A stretch of DNA of 64,000 bases. Source: an uncultured Chitinophaga sp. (GTDB taxonomy: Bacteria; Bacteroidota; Bacteroidia; Chitinophagales; Chitinophagaceae). Below are positions 42,784-51,532 of this stretch, piece after piece (the stretch's first letter is position 1; each line of letters begins with the position of its first letter). The translations under genes were made by a program, and so were the position numbers. The stretch is taken from positions 496,001-560,000 of the forward strand of contig NZ_CALEJS010000016.1 of NCBI RefSeq assembly GCF_937898475.1, written 5' to 3'. The notes under the pieces were generated by a model. It saw only the letters and a list, made by a program, of their open reading frames with translations. It was not told the origin of the DNA and searched no databases.

Positions 42784-43155
42784 TTTATTCTCTTTTCCGG
42801 CATCATCGTCCCGGATCTTCTTGAACAGTTCTTCCATCCGAAACACATAGTCCAGCGTATCGTCCAGGAAATAGGAAAGCTCCGGTACGCGGCGCAATTG
42901 CTTGCCCACCCGTAATCCCAGCTCCTTACGGATCTCCCAGTTACGATCTTTTATCTGGTTCAGCATGGCTGCTGTATCTTTTATCTGGAACATACTCAGG
43001 TATACCCTGGCCTCCAGCAGGTCTGGCGTGACACGAACAGTAGAAATGGAGATCATTCCCCCCTCTGTTACGTTGTATCCCATCCGTTGAAAGATGTCGC
43101 TCAGCTCCTTCTGTATCAGCTGCCCTACTTGTTTTTGCCGTTTACTTTCCTGCAT
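42781..43155 (-). CDS. rbfA: Ribosome-binding factor A
   Basis: 124-residue KH-fold protein for 30S maturation and 16S 5'-end processing. Characteristic sequence: KRQKQVGQLIQKELSDIFQRMG, VRVTPDLLEARVYLSMF, NQIKDRNWEIRKELGLRVGKQLRRVPELSYFLDDTLDYVFRMEELFKKIRDDD. Normal length. A TATCTTTG -7 box lies about 65 nt upstream. Confidence 0.95.
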   Translation of the reverse strand: MQESKRQKQVGQLIQKELSDIFQRMGYNVTEGGMISISTVRVTPDLLEARVYLSMFQIKDTAAMLNQIKDRNWEIRKELGLRVGKQLRRVPELSYFLDDTLDYVFRMEELFKKIRDDDAGKENK

Positions 43156-44066
43156 TGGTGTAATGGTTTAATGCCTCCGTAACTAATTTATAGTACCCTG
43201 CGCACTTTATCTGACAAAGCAAAGATACGTTATGGATGTTTAATGCTAAGTGCTAAACGCAGTAAACATACTCAGCCTTATGCATGCTGTATTTAGCAGG
43301 CTGCGTCAAAAGGCAGCAGTTCGTCAATTATAGTTATTAATACCAATATAACTAAAACTAATCACTTCCTGCCTTTAAATGGATCTATGAGTATATAATT
43401 ACCGGATACCTTCGCAGCAAGTGTGTTTGCCATGCTGACGGCACATGATAACGTTTCCGCCTGTTGCAAGATACTCCGCGTTTTTACTGCCATAAGAAAA
43501 AAGCGTATAACGTCTTTGCATATACGATGTACAACAGCTGGTACTCCGGATGCGTTTCTAACACCCTTTATAGCGCTACATACGCGCCCAGGAAATGATC
43601 TGCTCCCGGCGCCTTACCTTCCTTTTGACAGTACATGTGCCCAGCCATGTATTCATGGCAGACTACCATTTTGTCACAATTAACAGATCAAAAAATTTGT
43701 TGCAGACATGTACGTAAAACACAGTATACCCGCTGTATAATTCAGATCATTTATTATGAAAGTGATCTCCGGTGAGAGGCCATCTCCCGCGTATCAACTT
43801 ACTGTGGTGTCAGGGGGTTCCAGTGCCCGTTATTCAGAAAGAAAAACATGTCGCCGCGCTGCGTCATCCCTTTTCCCGGCGGCTCTATTGTGGCCAATAT
43901 ATGCAGACCCGGTGCGTCCTTCACAGCGGGATAAAAACCTGAAAATAGAATAAAAATCATTTTTCTCCAATTGGCCTTATTTTTGGGGCGTTGTACCGGC
44001 GTGCTATGCCATCCCGGAAACCTTTTTCGGACGTATTTTATCACTATAAACCAACAAGCGTTTCCC
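43156..44066. other. Long intergenic region, divergent rbfA / glycosyltransferase
   Basis: Gap of 911 bp. It holds the rbfA -7 box, a GCTAA-type heptad hairpin at 43241-43298 (arms TGCTAAACGCAG / CTGTATTTAGCA, two mismatches, units TAATGCT and AAGTGCT), and a TATTTTTG box at 43978-43985 that could drive the glycosyltransferase gene. Between 43320 and 43780 I see nothing supportable. A minus-strand stretch at 43799-43960 reads like a 53-residue protein (ATIEPPGKGMTQRGDMFFF, then LNNGHWNPLTPQ) and may be a small gene or remnant, but evidence is thin. Confidence 0.4.
43220..43227 (-). promoter_or_regulatory. -7 box of rbfA
   Basis: TATCTTTG on the minus strand, 64 nt before the rbfA ATG; predicted leader about 58 nt. 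Confidence 0.45.
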
Positions 44067-45614
44067 ATGATTTCAATCGTTATCCCGGTTTTAAATGAAG
44101 GAGCTACCATCAAACAGGTTATTAAAACGGTAAAGAAAACATCACGCAAGGCAGAGATCATTGTAGTAGACGATAACAGCCGTGATAACACGGTAGAGGA
44201 GGCGATGAAAGAAGGCGCTCGCGTCATCACCAGCAGCCAGCGCGGAAAAGGCATCTCAATGCGCGAAGGATTGATGGCTGCTAAATATGATATTGTAATG
44301 TATATCGATGGTGATATTCTCACCTATCCTGAAAATATTGTGGAACTGCTCACCGATCCGATCGCCAACGATGAGGCAGATTTTGTGAAGTCTTATTTCG
44401 AAAGGCAGGCTGGCCGTGTTACACAGCTGGTGGCCAAACCGCTCTTAAGCATCCTCTTTCCCGACCTGGCACATTTCCAGCAACCGCTCAGTGGTATGAT
44501 CGCTGCACGTAAATCATTCCTGCAGCGTGTACAGTTTGAAAATGATTACGGCGTGGATATCGGATTGCTTATAGATATGCACGTACTCGGTGCACGTATA
44601 ACGGAAGCGAACATCGGAAGAATAGAAAATGCCATGCAGTCATGGGAACAGCTCAGCAAAATGTCACGTGAAGTATCCCGCACTATCCTTCATAAAGCAG
44701 AGAATATGAAGATCCCACAGGAAAACCTCGAAACACTGGGTAATATCAATATTATCCGTGAACAGATGGAATACTCCATCCTGGAATCTATCGACAAAAT
44801 GCAGAAGATGGTCATCTTTAACCTGGATGAAGCCATCTTTACTCGCAACTATATAGAACTGGCCGCCGAAGCATTTGACTGCGAAGTATCGCTGGCGCAG
44901 ATCCACGAACATCATGCAGACCCGGTCACCATCCTCGAACATACCGCCGCACTGTTCCGCGACAGGAACCTGGTAGAACTGCTGGAAGTGGCAGACGCCA
45001 TTCCCGTAGTGCCCGATATCAAAACAGTGGTATTGGAGCTGAAGAAAAGAGGATACGCCTGCGGACTCATTACAGACGGCTTTGAATGCGTAGGCCGCCA
45101 TATCAAGAATAAACTCGGCATGGACTTCGTATTCGCCAACCGCCTGCACCTGTTTGACAGCGTGGCCACCGGCGAGATCACCATCCCGGAATATTTCCTG
45201 CAGCAGCCCGAAAGCGAAAGCTCAGACTCCATTCCCAAATACAGCAAGAACAATATCCTGGAGTATATTAAGCACAAGTACCATGTGATGCCGCAGAACG
45301 TGATCTACGTTGGCAGCGGCGCAGACGGTTCCAACCTGCTGCACGCCTCCGGTGTTGGGGTGGTGTTCGACTCCCAGAAACCTGAGATCCAGAAGATAGC
45401 CGACAAACTGATCACCGGGCCCTACCTCTCTCCCCTGCTGGAAATAGCCCAGGCAGGACCCGAAAAATTCCGGCTCAAACTTCCCGCCATCAGTAAAAAA
45501 CAGGCAAAACGCATCGGCATCGGCAGCCTGGTTGTGCTTGCTTCAGCGGGCCTGGTGTATCTTGCTGCCAGGCAGCTTAACCGCAAAAACAAGGATGCAA
45601 CAATTAATAATTAA
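44067..45614 (+). CDS. GpgS-like glycosyltransferase fused to degenerate SerB-like HAD domain
   Basis: 515 residues from the ATG at 44067. Residues 1-230 are a GT2/GT81-type domain like glucosyl-3-phosphoglycerate synthase: SIVIPVLNEGATIKQVI, VVDDNSRDNT, the metal-binding DGD at 81-83, LFPDLAHFQQPLSGMIAARKS and YGVDIGLLIDMHVLGARITEANIGR. Residues 245-455 resemble phosphoserine phosphatase: motif I is FNLDEAIF with Asn252 where the nucleophilic Asp should be; motif II LITDG keeps Thr336; motif IV, GDGAND in SerB, is GSGADG at 416-421. The phosphatase is therefore probably inactive. A membrane helix follows (about 484-501), then a short Lys/Asn-rich tail. Likely membrane-anchored; product unknown. 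Confidence 0.85.
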   Translation: MISIVIPVLNEGATIKQVIKTVKKTSRKAEIIVVDDNSRDNTVEEAMKEGARVITSSQRGKGISMREGLMAAKYDIVMYIDGDILTYPENIVELLTDPIANDEADFVKSYFERQAGRVTQLVAKPLLSILFPDLAHFQQPLSGMIAARKSFLQRVQFENDYGVDIGLLIDMHVLGARITEANIGRIENAMQSWEQLSKMSREVSRTILHKAENMKIPQENLETLGNINIIREQMEYSILESIDKMQKMVIFNLDEAIFTRNYIELAAEAFDCEVSLAQIHEHHADPVTILEHTAALFRDRNLVELLEVADAIPVVPDIKTVVLELKKRGYACGLITDGFECVGRHIKNKLGMDFVFANRLHLFDSVATGEITIPEYFLQQPESESSDSIPKYSKNNILEYIKHKYHVMPQNVIYVGSGADGSNLLHASGVGVVFDSQKPEIQKIADKLITGPYLSPLLEIAQAGPEKFRLKLPAISKKQAKRIGIGSLVVLASAGLVYLAARQLNRKNKDATINN

Positions 45615-45785
45615 TAATAAAGATCATTTGGCGGGGTCATGTCAGGAACACTGATGGTCTTTTTCAGAAGTGGATGTGATGATCTCATAAGCTAACAGCG
45701 GATGACTTCACATCTAACGGCCTGATGATCCTCACTGAGTAATCAGCCCCGACCCTCCGTCATTCATCCTACCTCGTCCAAAAGC

Positions 45786-45832
45786 AAAGGGAGAAGTGTC
45801 ATTTCAAACACTTCTCCCTTTATTATTAGTTT
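45786..45832. terminator. Strong terminator between convergent genes
   Basis: Perfect 14-bp stem AAAGGGAGAAGTGT (45786-45799) / ACACTTCTCCCTTT (45808-45821), 8-nt loop, followed on the plus strand by ATTATTAGTTTATT. It ends the glycosyltransferase transcript and probably also the leftward ileS-traR transcript. The 170 bp before it show nothing else. Confidence 0.85.
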
Positions 45833-45842
45833 ATTAATTGCC

Positions 45843-46925
45843 TTACTTGCTTTTAGCCAACTTTGCCTCAATACTAAGTGTGGCGTGCGGCACAGCTCTT
45901 AAGCGGGCCTTATCGATCAGTTTGCCGGTTACGCGGCAAATACCGTATGTCTTGTTTTCGATGCGCACCAGGGCTTTTTCCAGGTGATCAATGAACTGGA
46001 TCTGACGGCTGGCCATCTGGTTCAGCTGTTCCCTTTCCTGGGAGCCGCTGCCATCTTCCATGCTCATATATTTGTTCTCTGTATCATCGGTACCGGCTTC
46101 ATCCTTGCGGGTGATCAGGCCCTGGAGATATACGAGCTCTTTCTTGGCTGCTTCCAGCTTTTTATTGATCAGCTCCCTGAATTCCTGCAGATCGGCATCG
46201 CTGTAACGATACACCGGGCCAGTGGGGGCATCCGGCTGATCCAGTACTGATTTGGTGAATTCAGGCTGGTAAGATACCAGCGTGGTGGCTGCTTTCACGT
46301 TCCTGTTGGTACCGGGCTTTTCAGTTTTTTCAACTTTAGCGGCAGCTGCGGGCTTTTCGGCTTTTTCAATTTTTTCCGCTTTTTCCACTTTCTCCACTTT
46401 AGCGGCTTTCTCCGCTGCTGCTTTCTTGCCGGTTTCTTTTTCTTTATCTGATTTCTTTACTGGCATTATAACTTCTTTTTCTTCTGGCTTGGAAATCAAT
46501 TTTTCTACTTTTTCGGTGGCCGCCATGCTCTTGCTGACCACTTTCTGCTTTTCAGCAGGTACTTTCTTTGCAGCGGGGGCCTTTACAGGCTCAACTGCTT
46601 TCTTTGCTGTTGTAGTTGTTTTGGCCGGGGGAACTGATGCTTTGGTGACAGCGGGTGTTTTGGCGACAACTGCTTTCTTTGAAGCCGCCGCTTTGGGAAC
46701 GGCAGCTTTTTTGGCCACGGCTTTAGTGGCAGCCGGTTTCGCCAGTTTTGGCGGCGCTGCCTTTTTTACAGTCGCTTTCTTCGCAACCGGCGCTGCCTTT
46801 TTCGCAGGCGCAGGTTTAGCAGCCGCCTTCCTGGTAGTTGTTGCCTTTTTAGCTACAACTGCCTTCTTCTTAGCAGGCACTGCCTTTTGGGTCTTTTTGC
46901 TAGCAACCTTCTTCTTTGTTGCCAT
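45843..46925 (-). CDS. TraR/DksA-family protein with histone-H1-like N-terminal tail
   Basis: 360 residues in two parts. Residues 1-210 are a Lys/Ala/Pro/Val tail of AKK-type repeats, like histone H1 or bacterial Hc1/AlgP proteins, then a Lys/Glu block (KVEKVEKAEKIEKAEK). Residues 235-360 are a TraR/DksA-type domain: YSDADLQEFRELINKKLEAAKKELVYLQGLI (coiled coil) and YGICRVTGKLIDKARLRAVPHATLSIEAK. Of the four zinc-finger cysteines only the first remains, which I believe is common in Bacteroidota members. It starts 4 nt after the ileS stop, so it is co-transcribed with ileS. Probably binds RNA polymerase and, through the tail, DNA. Confidence 0.88.
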   Translation of the reverse strand: MATKKKVASKKTQKAVPAKKKAVVAKKATTTRKAAAKPAPAKKAAPVAKKATVKKAAPPKLAKPAATKAVAKKAAVPKAAASKKAVVAKTPAVTKASVPPAKTTTTAKKAVEPVKAPAAKKVPAEKQKVVSKSMAATEKVEKLISKPEEKEVIMPVKKSDKEKETGKKAAAEKAAKVEKVEKAEKIEKAEKPAAAAKVEKTEKPGTNRNVKAATTLVSYQPEFTKSVLDQPDAPTGPVYRYSDADLQEFRELINKKLEAAKKELVYLQGLITRKDEAGTDDTENKYMSMEDGSGSQEREQLNQMASRQIQFIDHLEKALVRIENKTYGICRVTGKLIDKARLRAVPHATLSIEAKLAKSK

Positions 46926-46929
46926 GGGA

Positions 46930-49900
46930 CTAGCTTTTTTTGTTAACTAATACATTGAATTTAAGGTCGTTAACCTCTATTTCTGTACCATCCTGCAGTT
47001 GCGGCACTAATTCCAAGCTGTCTGCCAAAATTTCCGTGCAAATATAGTCATTATAGTTAATAATCGCCGACTTCAGCGTCTCGGCGGCTGCCACTTTTAC
47101 CAGTATCCTGTCTGTCAGTTCAAAGCCGCTATCCTTCCGGATCTTTTGTATGCGGTTCACCAGCTCACGGGCATTGCCTTCGTCCTGCAACTGAGGTGTA
47201 ATGGTAATGTCAAGGGCTACTGTAAGAGCGCCTTTGTTTGCTACTGTCCATCCCGGGATGTCTTCGGAAATGATCTCTACATCGGAAAGCTGCAGTTGCA
47301 GCTGCTCATTGTCTATCAGCAGGTTGTATTGACCATCGCGCTCCAAGGTTGTTATATCTGCGTCGGTGAAAGCGCCTATTGCGGCTGCTACTGCTTTCAT
47401 TTTCGCTCCCATCTTGCTACCCAGCGCCTTGTAGTTTGGCTTGATCTTTTTCTTGATAAAGCCTTCCGTTTCGGTAAGATAGTCAATACCTTTCACATTT
47501 ACCTCACTTTTTATCAGGTCTTCCACTTTTTCTATCTGCTCCCGCATGTGAGGATTCAGTACCGGTATCAATATCTTCTGCAGCGGCTGTCTTACCCTTA
47601 TATTTACGTCCTTTTTCTTACGGAGCGACAGTACCAGGGAAGATATATCCTGGGCCAGCTGCATCCGCTCTTCCAGCTCACTGTCTATTGCCGACTCAAC
47701 CACCGCAGGGAAATCAGTATGATGTACGCTGGCGGCCGTGTTACGGTTGCTTACCTTGTTCAGGTTACCGAACAGCCATTCTGCAAAGAACGGTGAAACC
47801 GGCGCCATCAGCTGGGAGATCTTCTCCAGGCACTCATAAAGTGTCTGGTAGGCAGAGATCTTATCATGCTCATATTCTCCCTTCCAGAAACGGCGGCGGC
47901 ACAGGCGCACATACCAGTTACTGAGATGTTCGTCTACAAATTCCTGTACAGCACGTCCTGCCTGGGTAGGCTCATAGTCGTCAAAATATGCCGTCACTTC
48001 TTTCACCAGGGTGTTCAGCAGCGAGATGATCCAGCGGTCTATTTCCGGGCGCTGCTCCAGCGGAATGTACGCCTCTTTGAAAGAGAAACTGTCCAGGTTG
48101 GCATACATCGCAAAGAAGTTGTAGGTATTATATAAAGTTGAGAACAGTTTGCGCTGTACCTCACGGATACCTTCAATATCAAATTTCATGCTATCCCAGG
48201 GGGAAGCGTTGGTAATAAGGTACCAGCGGGTGGCATCTGCTCCGAATTCTTCAATTGTCTTGAACGGATCAACTACATTGCCCAGGCGCTTACTCATTTT
48301 GTTGCCGTTCTTGTCCAGGACCAGTCCGTTTGATACCACAGTCTTGTACGCTACACTGTCAAACAGCATGGCGGCCAGGGCATGGAGGGTGTAGAACCAG
48401 CCACGGGTCTGATCCACGCCTTCGCAGATGAAATCTGCAGGGAAGTTTTTATTGAAAATGTCCTGGTTTTCAAACGGATAATGCCATTGCGCATACGGCA
48501 TGGCGCCACTGTCAAACCATACGTCTACCAGGTCGGGCTCGCGGCGCATCGGTTTGCCGCCGGGGCTCACCAGGATGATCTCGTCTACATAAGGTTTGTG
48601 AAGGTCCAGTATGCCTTCATGCAGGTAGTGCTTGTTCACATCGCCACCCAGCACTTCATTGGCTTTGCGGATCTCAGCGTTCAGCTCGGCAATGCTGCCA
48701 ATGCAGATCTCCTCCTTACCGTCTTCCGTACGCCATACAGGCAGGGGGGTACCCCAGTAACGGCTACGGCTCAGGTTCCAGTCTACCATGTTCTCCAGCC
48801 AGTTACCAAAACGCCCGGTTCCTGTAGCGGCCGGTTTCCAGTTGATGGTCTGGTTCAGTTCCACCATCCGGTCTTTCAGGGCAGTGGTTTTGATGAACCA
48901 GGCATCCAGCGGGTAGTACAATACCGGCTTATCGGTACGCCAGCAGTGCGGGTAGCTGTGCTCGTATTTTTCTACTTTAAAGGCGCGGTTCTCTTTTTTC
49001 AGCTTCACGGCAATGTCCACATCCACGTCTTTGTAATCCTTTTCGTCTTTATAGTTCTTTACATAGCGGCCGGCGAACTCACCAACGCTATCCAGGAACC
49101 TGCCCTGCCTGTCTACCAGTGTCAGGATGCCGATGCCGTACTTTTTACCTACGCGGTTATCATCTGCACCAAAGGCCGGGGCGGTGTGTACGATACCTGT
49201 ACCGTCTTCGGTGGTCACGAAATCGCCCAGCAGTACGCGGAAGGGATCGCCTTCTTCGGGCTGCACATAGGGCAGCAGCTGCTCATAGCGGATGTTCTCC
49301 AGCTGGCTGCCGCGGAACACCGCGAGTATCTGCCAGGGGATGATCTTGTCGCCTTCCTTATAAGCGGCAAAATCGCCATCCTCGCCTTCTTTCCTGAAGT
49401 AACGGTCTATCAGGTCTTTGGCCAGTATCACGGTTACCGGGAGGTGGGTGTACTGGTTAAAGGTGCGCACCAGCGCATATTCTATATTGGCGCCTACGGT
49501 CAGGCCCAGGTTGGAGGGCAGTGTCCAGGGGGTGGTGGTCCAGGCCAGGAAAAAGAGCTGATCGGTACCCGCTGCTTCAAACAGGAAGCGGGAACGGTCG
49601 TCTTCCACCGCCTTGAACATGGCTACTACCGTAGTGTCTTTTACGTCTTTATAAGTGCCCGGCTGGTTCAGTTCATGGGAGCTCAGCCCCGTACCCGCTG
49701 CGGGAGAGTAAGGCTGGATGCTCACGCTTTTGTACAGCAGACCTTTCTTGTAAAGCTGCTGCAGGCACCACCACAGGCTTTCTATATAATCGTTCTCAAA
49801 AGTGATATAGGGCTTTTGCAGGTCTACCCAATACCCCATCTGGCGGGTCAGATCGTCCCACTTATCTTTATATTTCAATACCTCGCGGCGGCAGGTATCA

Positions 49901-50256
49901 TTGTACTCCGCTACGGAGATCTTTTTGCCGATGTCTTCCTTTGTAATACCCAGTGCTTTTTCCACGCCCAGCTCTACGGGCAGGCCGTGGGTATCCCAGC
50001 CGCCTTTGCGTTTTACCTGGTAACCGCGCATTGTTTTATAACGGCACACCAGGTCTTTCAGGGTACGGGAAATAACATGGTGAATACCGGGCAGACCGTT
50101 GGCGCTGGGAGGGCCTTCATAAAATACGAATGGCGTGGCGCCTTCGCGGAGGTCCACACTCTTCTCGAACGCTTGCTGCGCTTCCCATTGCTGTAAAACG
50201 TCCTTTCCTATCTGCGGTAAATTCAGCTGATTATATTCCTGATATTGACTGGCCAT
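46930..50256 (-). CDS. ileS: Isoleucyl-tRNA synthetase, eukaryal-like (type 2)
   Basis: 1108 residues from the ATG at 50256; an ATG at 50301 would add 15 residues. HIGH motif variant is GIHH (LPGIHHVISRTLKD, residues 56-69); KMSKR is intact in KNGNKMSKRLGNVVDPF. GWDTHGLPVELGVEKALG in the CP1 region has Thr where type 1 enzymes have Cys, and the long C-terminal region without a zinc-finger Cys cluster fits type 2 IleRS, which resembles the eukaryotic cytosolic enzyme and the mupirocin-insensitive bacterial form. Editing domain (TTPWTLPSNLGLTVG) is present. First gene of an ileS-traR operon with a good promoter; lspA, which often follows in related genomes, is absent. Confidence 0.96.
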   Translation of the reverse strand: MASQYQEYNQLNLPQIGKDVLQQWEAQQAFEKSVDLREGATPFVFYEGPPSANGLPGIHHVISRTLKDLVCRYKTMRGYQVKRKGGWDTHGLPVELGVEKALGITKEDIGKKISVAEYNDTCRREVLKYKDKWDDLTRQMGYWVDLQKPYITFENDYIESLWWCLQQLYKKGLLYKSVSIQPYSPAAGTGLSSHELNQPGTYKDVKDTTVVAMFKAVEDDRSRFLFEAAGTDQLFFLAWTTTPWTLPSNLGLTVGANIEYALVRTFNQYTHLPVTVILAKDLIDRYFRKEGEDGDFAAYKEGDKIIPWQILAVFRGSQLENIRYEQLLPYVQPEEGDPFRVLLGDFVTTEDGTGIVHTAPAFGADDNRVGKKYGIGILTLVDRQGRFLDSVGEFAGRYVKNYKDEKDYKDVDVDIAVKLKKENRAFKVEKYEHSYPHCWRTDKPVLYYPLDAWFIKTTALKDRMVELNQTINWKPAATGTGRFGNWLENMVDWNLSRSRYWGTPLPVWRTEDGKEEICIGSIAELNAEIRKANEVLGGDVNKHYLHEGILDLHKPYVDEIILVSPGGKPMRREPDLVDVWFDSGAMPYAQWHYPFENQDIFNKNFPADFICEGVDQTRGWFYTLHALAAMLFDSVAYKTVVSNGLVLDKNGNKMSKRLGNVVDPFKTIEEFGADATRWYLITNASPWDSMKFDIEGIREVQRKLFSTLYNTYNFFAMYANLDSFSFKEAYIPLEQRPEIDRWIISLLNTLVKEVTAYFDDYEPTQAGRAVQEFVDEHLSNWYVRLCRRRFWKGEYEHDKISAYQTLYECLEKISQLMAPVSPFFAEWLFGNLNKVSNRNTAASVHHTDFPAVVESAIDSELEERMQLAQDISSLVLSLRKKKDVNIRVRQPLQKILIPVLNPHMREQIEKVEDLIKSEVNVKGIDYLTETEGFIKKKIKPNYKALGSKMGAKMKAVAAAIGAFTDADITTLERDGQYNLLIDNEQLQLQLSDVEIISEDIPGWTVANKGALTVALDITITPQLQDEGNARELVNRIQKIRKDSGFELTDRILVKVAAAETLKSAIINYNDYICTEILADSLELVPQLQDGTEIEVNDLKFNVLVNKKS

Positions 50257-50333
50257 AAAACAATTTCCGCCTTTTGGCGTTATTTGAAAAGAAAAATGCA
50301 CCCGTATAATACGGATGTTCGATTAAAATTGTG

Positions 50334-50361
50334 CAAAGTTACGAAAATACAGTGGCACCAA
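50334..50361 (-). promoter_or_regulatory. Promoter of ileS-traR
   Basis: On the minus strand TTG (complement of 50359-50361), a 17-nt spacer, then TAACTTTG (50334-50341). It gives a leader of about 70 nt that contains a small palindrome, CCGTATTATACGG. No T-box is visible. Confidence 0.6.
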
Positions 50362-50543
50362 AAATCTCAAGATGAGGTAAAAAGGTCAAAAAAGAGCGGG
50401 TTTTTATGTTTTTTTTAAATTATTTACTATTTTTACGCTCGGAATCAACACCTTTGCTTTTTTGGCATTGTTTTCGCTTTTAGCTGGAAGATAAAACCTG
50501 AAGTTTAAAAAACGTAACCCAACGGACAAACCATATCGTTTAT

Positions 50544-51011
50544 ATGAAAAAGTTGATGTTATTTTTTTGCGCGACGTTGCTTTCTTCCGGCATAACTTTT
50601 GCACAACACAAATCGGTTAAAAAGACAAAGCGGGAAACCACTGCTAAAGCACTGGTAGCTCCGGCGCCTGTGAAGGATGCATTTGGCCAGAATTTTGCAG
50701 GGATAGAGAACGCAAAATGGACAAAGAGTGTAACGGGTAACTGGATTGCAAATTTTGAGCAGGACAGTGTAAAAACAACCGTAGAATATACAGCAGATGG
50801 AACCTGGGTAGCTACCCGCAGCGAATACGCCGGCGACAGGCTTCCGGAAACCATCGCCACCACGCTCAGAAGTAAATATCCTGCTGCTACCGTAAAAGAC
50901 GGCTGGCGGATTGAAAGAGCAAATGTGGCAGCATATTACAAGGTAAATATTCAGGATAATGGTACAGACAAGTCGGTGCTGATCAATGAGGCCGGTACCA
51001 TTACAGAATAG
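50544..51011 (+). CDS. PepSY-like secreted protein
   Basis: 155 residues with a signal peptide (MKKLMLFFCATLLSSGITFAQ). The mature part holds one PepSY-like unit: VKDAFGQNFAGIENAKWTKSVTGNWIANFEQDSVKTTVEYTADGTWVATRSEY, followed by LPETIATTLRSKYPAATVKDGWRIERANVAAYYKVNIQ, which is the pattern of the Bacteroidota DUF2874/PepSY_like family (two half-repeats of about 45 residues). Probably periplasmic; family roles are uncertain. Divergent from ileS and followed by its own terminator. Confidence 0.82.
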   Translation: MKKLMLFFCATLLSSGITFAQHKSVKKTKRETTAKALVAPAPVKDAFGQNFAGIENAKWTKSVTGNWIANFEQDSVKTTVEYTADGTWVATRSEYAGDRLPETIATTLRSKYPAATVKDGWRIERANVAAYYKVNIQDNGTDKSVLINEAGTITE

Positions 51012-51059
51012 CTACTTTTTCAATCACGTATTTCATAGGTATAGGGATAAATAGGACAG

Positions 51060-51092
51060 ACCCTGCTCTTTTGGGCGGGGTTTTCTTTTTTT
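51060..51092 (+). terminator. Terminator after PepSY-like gene
   Basis: Stem ACCCTGC (51060-51066) / GCGGGGT (51075-51081, one G-T pair), 8-nt loop, then TTTCTTTTTTT. Confidence 0.8.
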
Positions 51093-51146
51093 ACCAAATG
51101 CTCAGCGCCCGGCAATGCTGACAGACTTTGTAACAGGGCATGTCCC

Positions 51147-51231
51147 AACTGACAAGTGATCATCTCCCAACTGACAAACTTCCATATCAAACTGACAAGT
51201 ACCAGTTCTTAACTGACAGATCTGCGTTCCC
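51147..51231. repeat. Four direct repeats AACTGACA spaced 21-22 nt
   Basis: AACTGACA occurs at 51147, 51169, 51190 and 51211, that is at spacings of 22, 21 and 21 nt, with variable sequence between (AAGTGATC, AAACTTCC, AAGTACCA). The spacing equals two helical turns, or three 7-nt units. Confidence 0.75.
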
Positions 51232-51532
51232 TTCGCCTCTCATCTTCATCATTTTCAATCATTTACCACGGTTTATCCGGGTACTATCCAAGACCTTTCC
51301 GCGTGGAAACGCTGTCCTATTCAGTGTTTGATAGGAGATATTTCCTTATTGAGCCCTTATTAAGCCCTACCTTATCCCTTGTTCTTACCTATCTATGAAG
51401 AAATGATATATGTAGAAATCATATTCGTCTAAGATTGGAATTTGTAAGAAATTGCCTTAAAAGCGGCCTCAGGTATTACCCCAATACCGGCCTGCCTTTA
51501 TCCGATTATTAACCGAATAAAATCTACCCCAG

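Larger units (their letters stand above)
51012..51532. other. Intergenic region with AACTGACA repeats
   Basis: Gap of 521 bp between two rightward genes. It holds the terminator above, then four AACTGACA direct repeats (annotated separately), then about 300 bp of ordinary-looking sequence without gene, hairpin or clear TAnnTTTG box before the next ATG. Confidence 0.4.

Noticed and set aside
43423..43683. 86-codon frame in the rbfA-glycosyltransferase gap
   Set aside because: Rich in Cys, His and Pro without pattern and lacking typical codon use; not supportable.
48382..50196. 604-codon open frame on the plus strand
   Set aside because: It is antisense to ileS throughout and its composition reflects the complementary codons; ileS has all family motifs.
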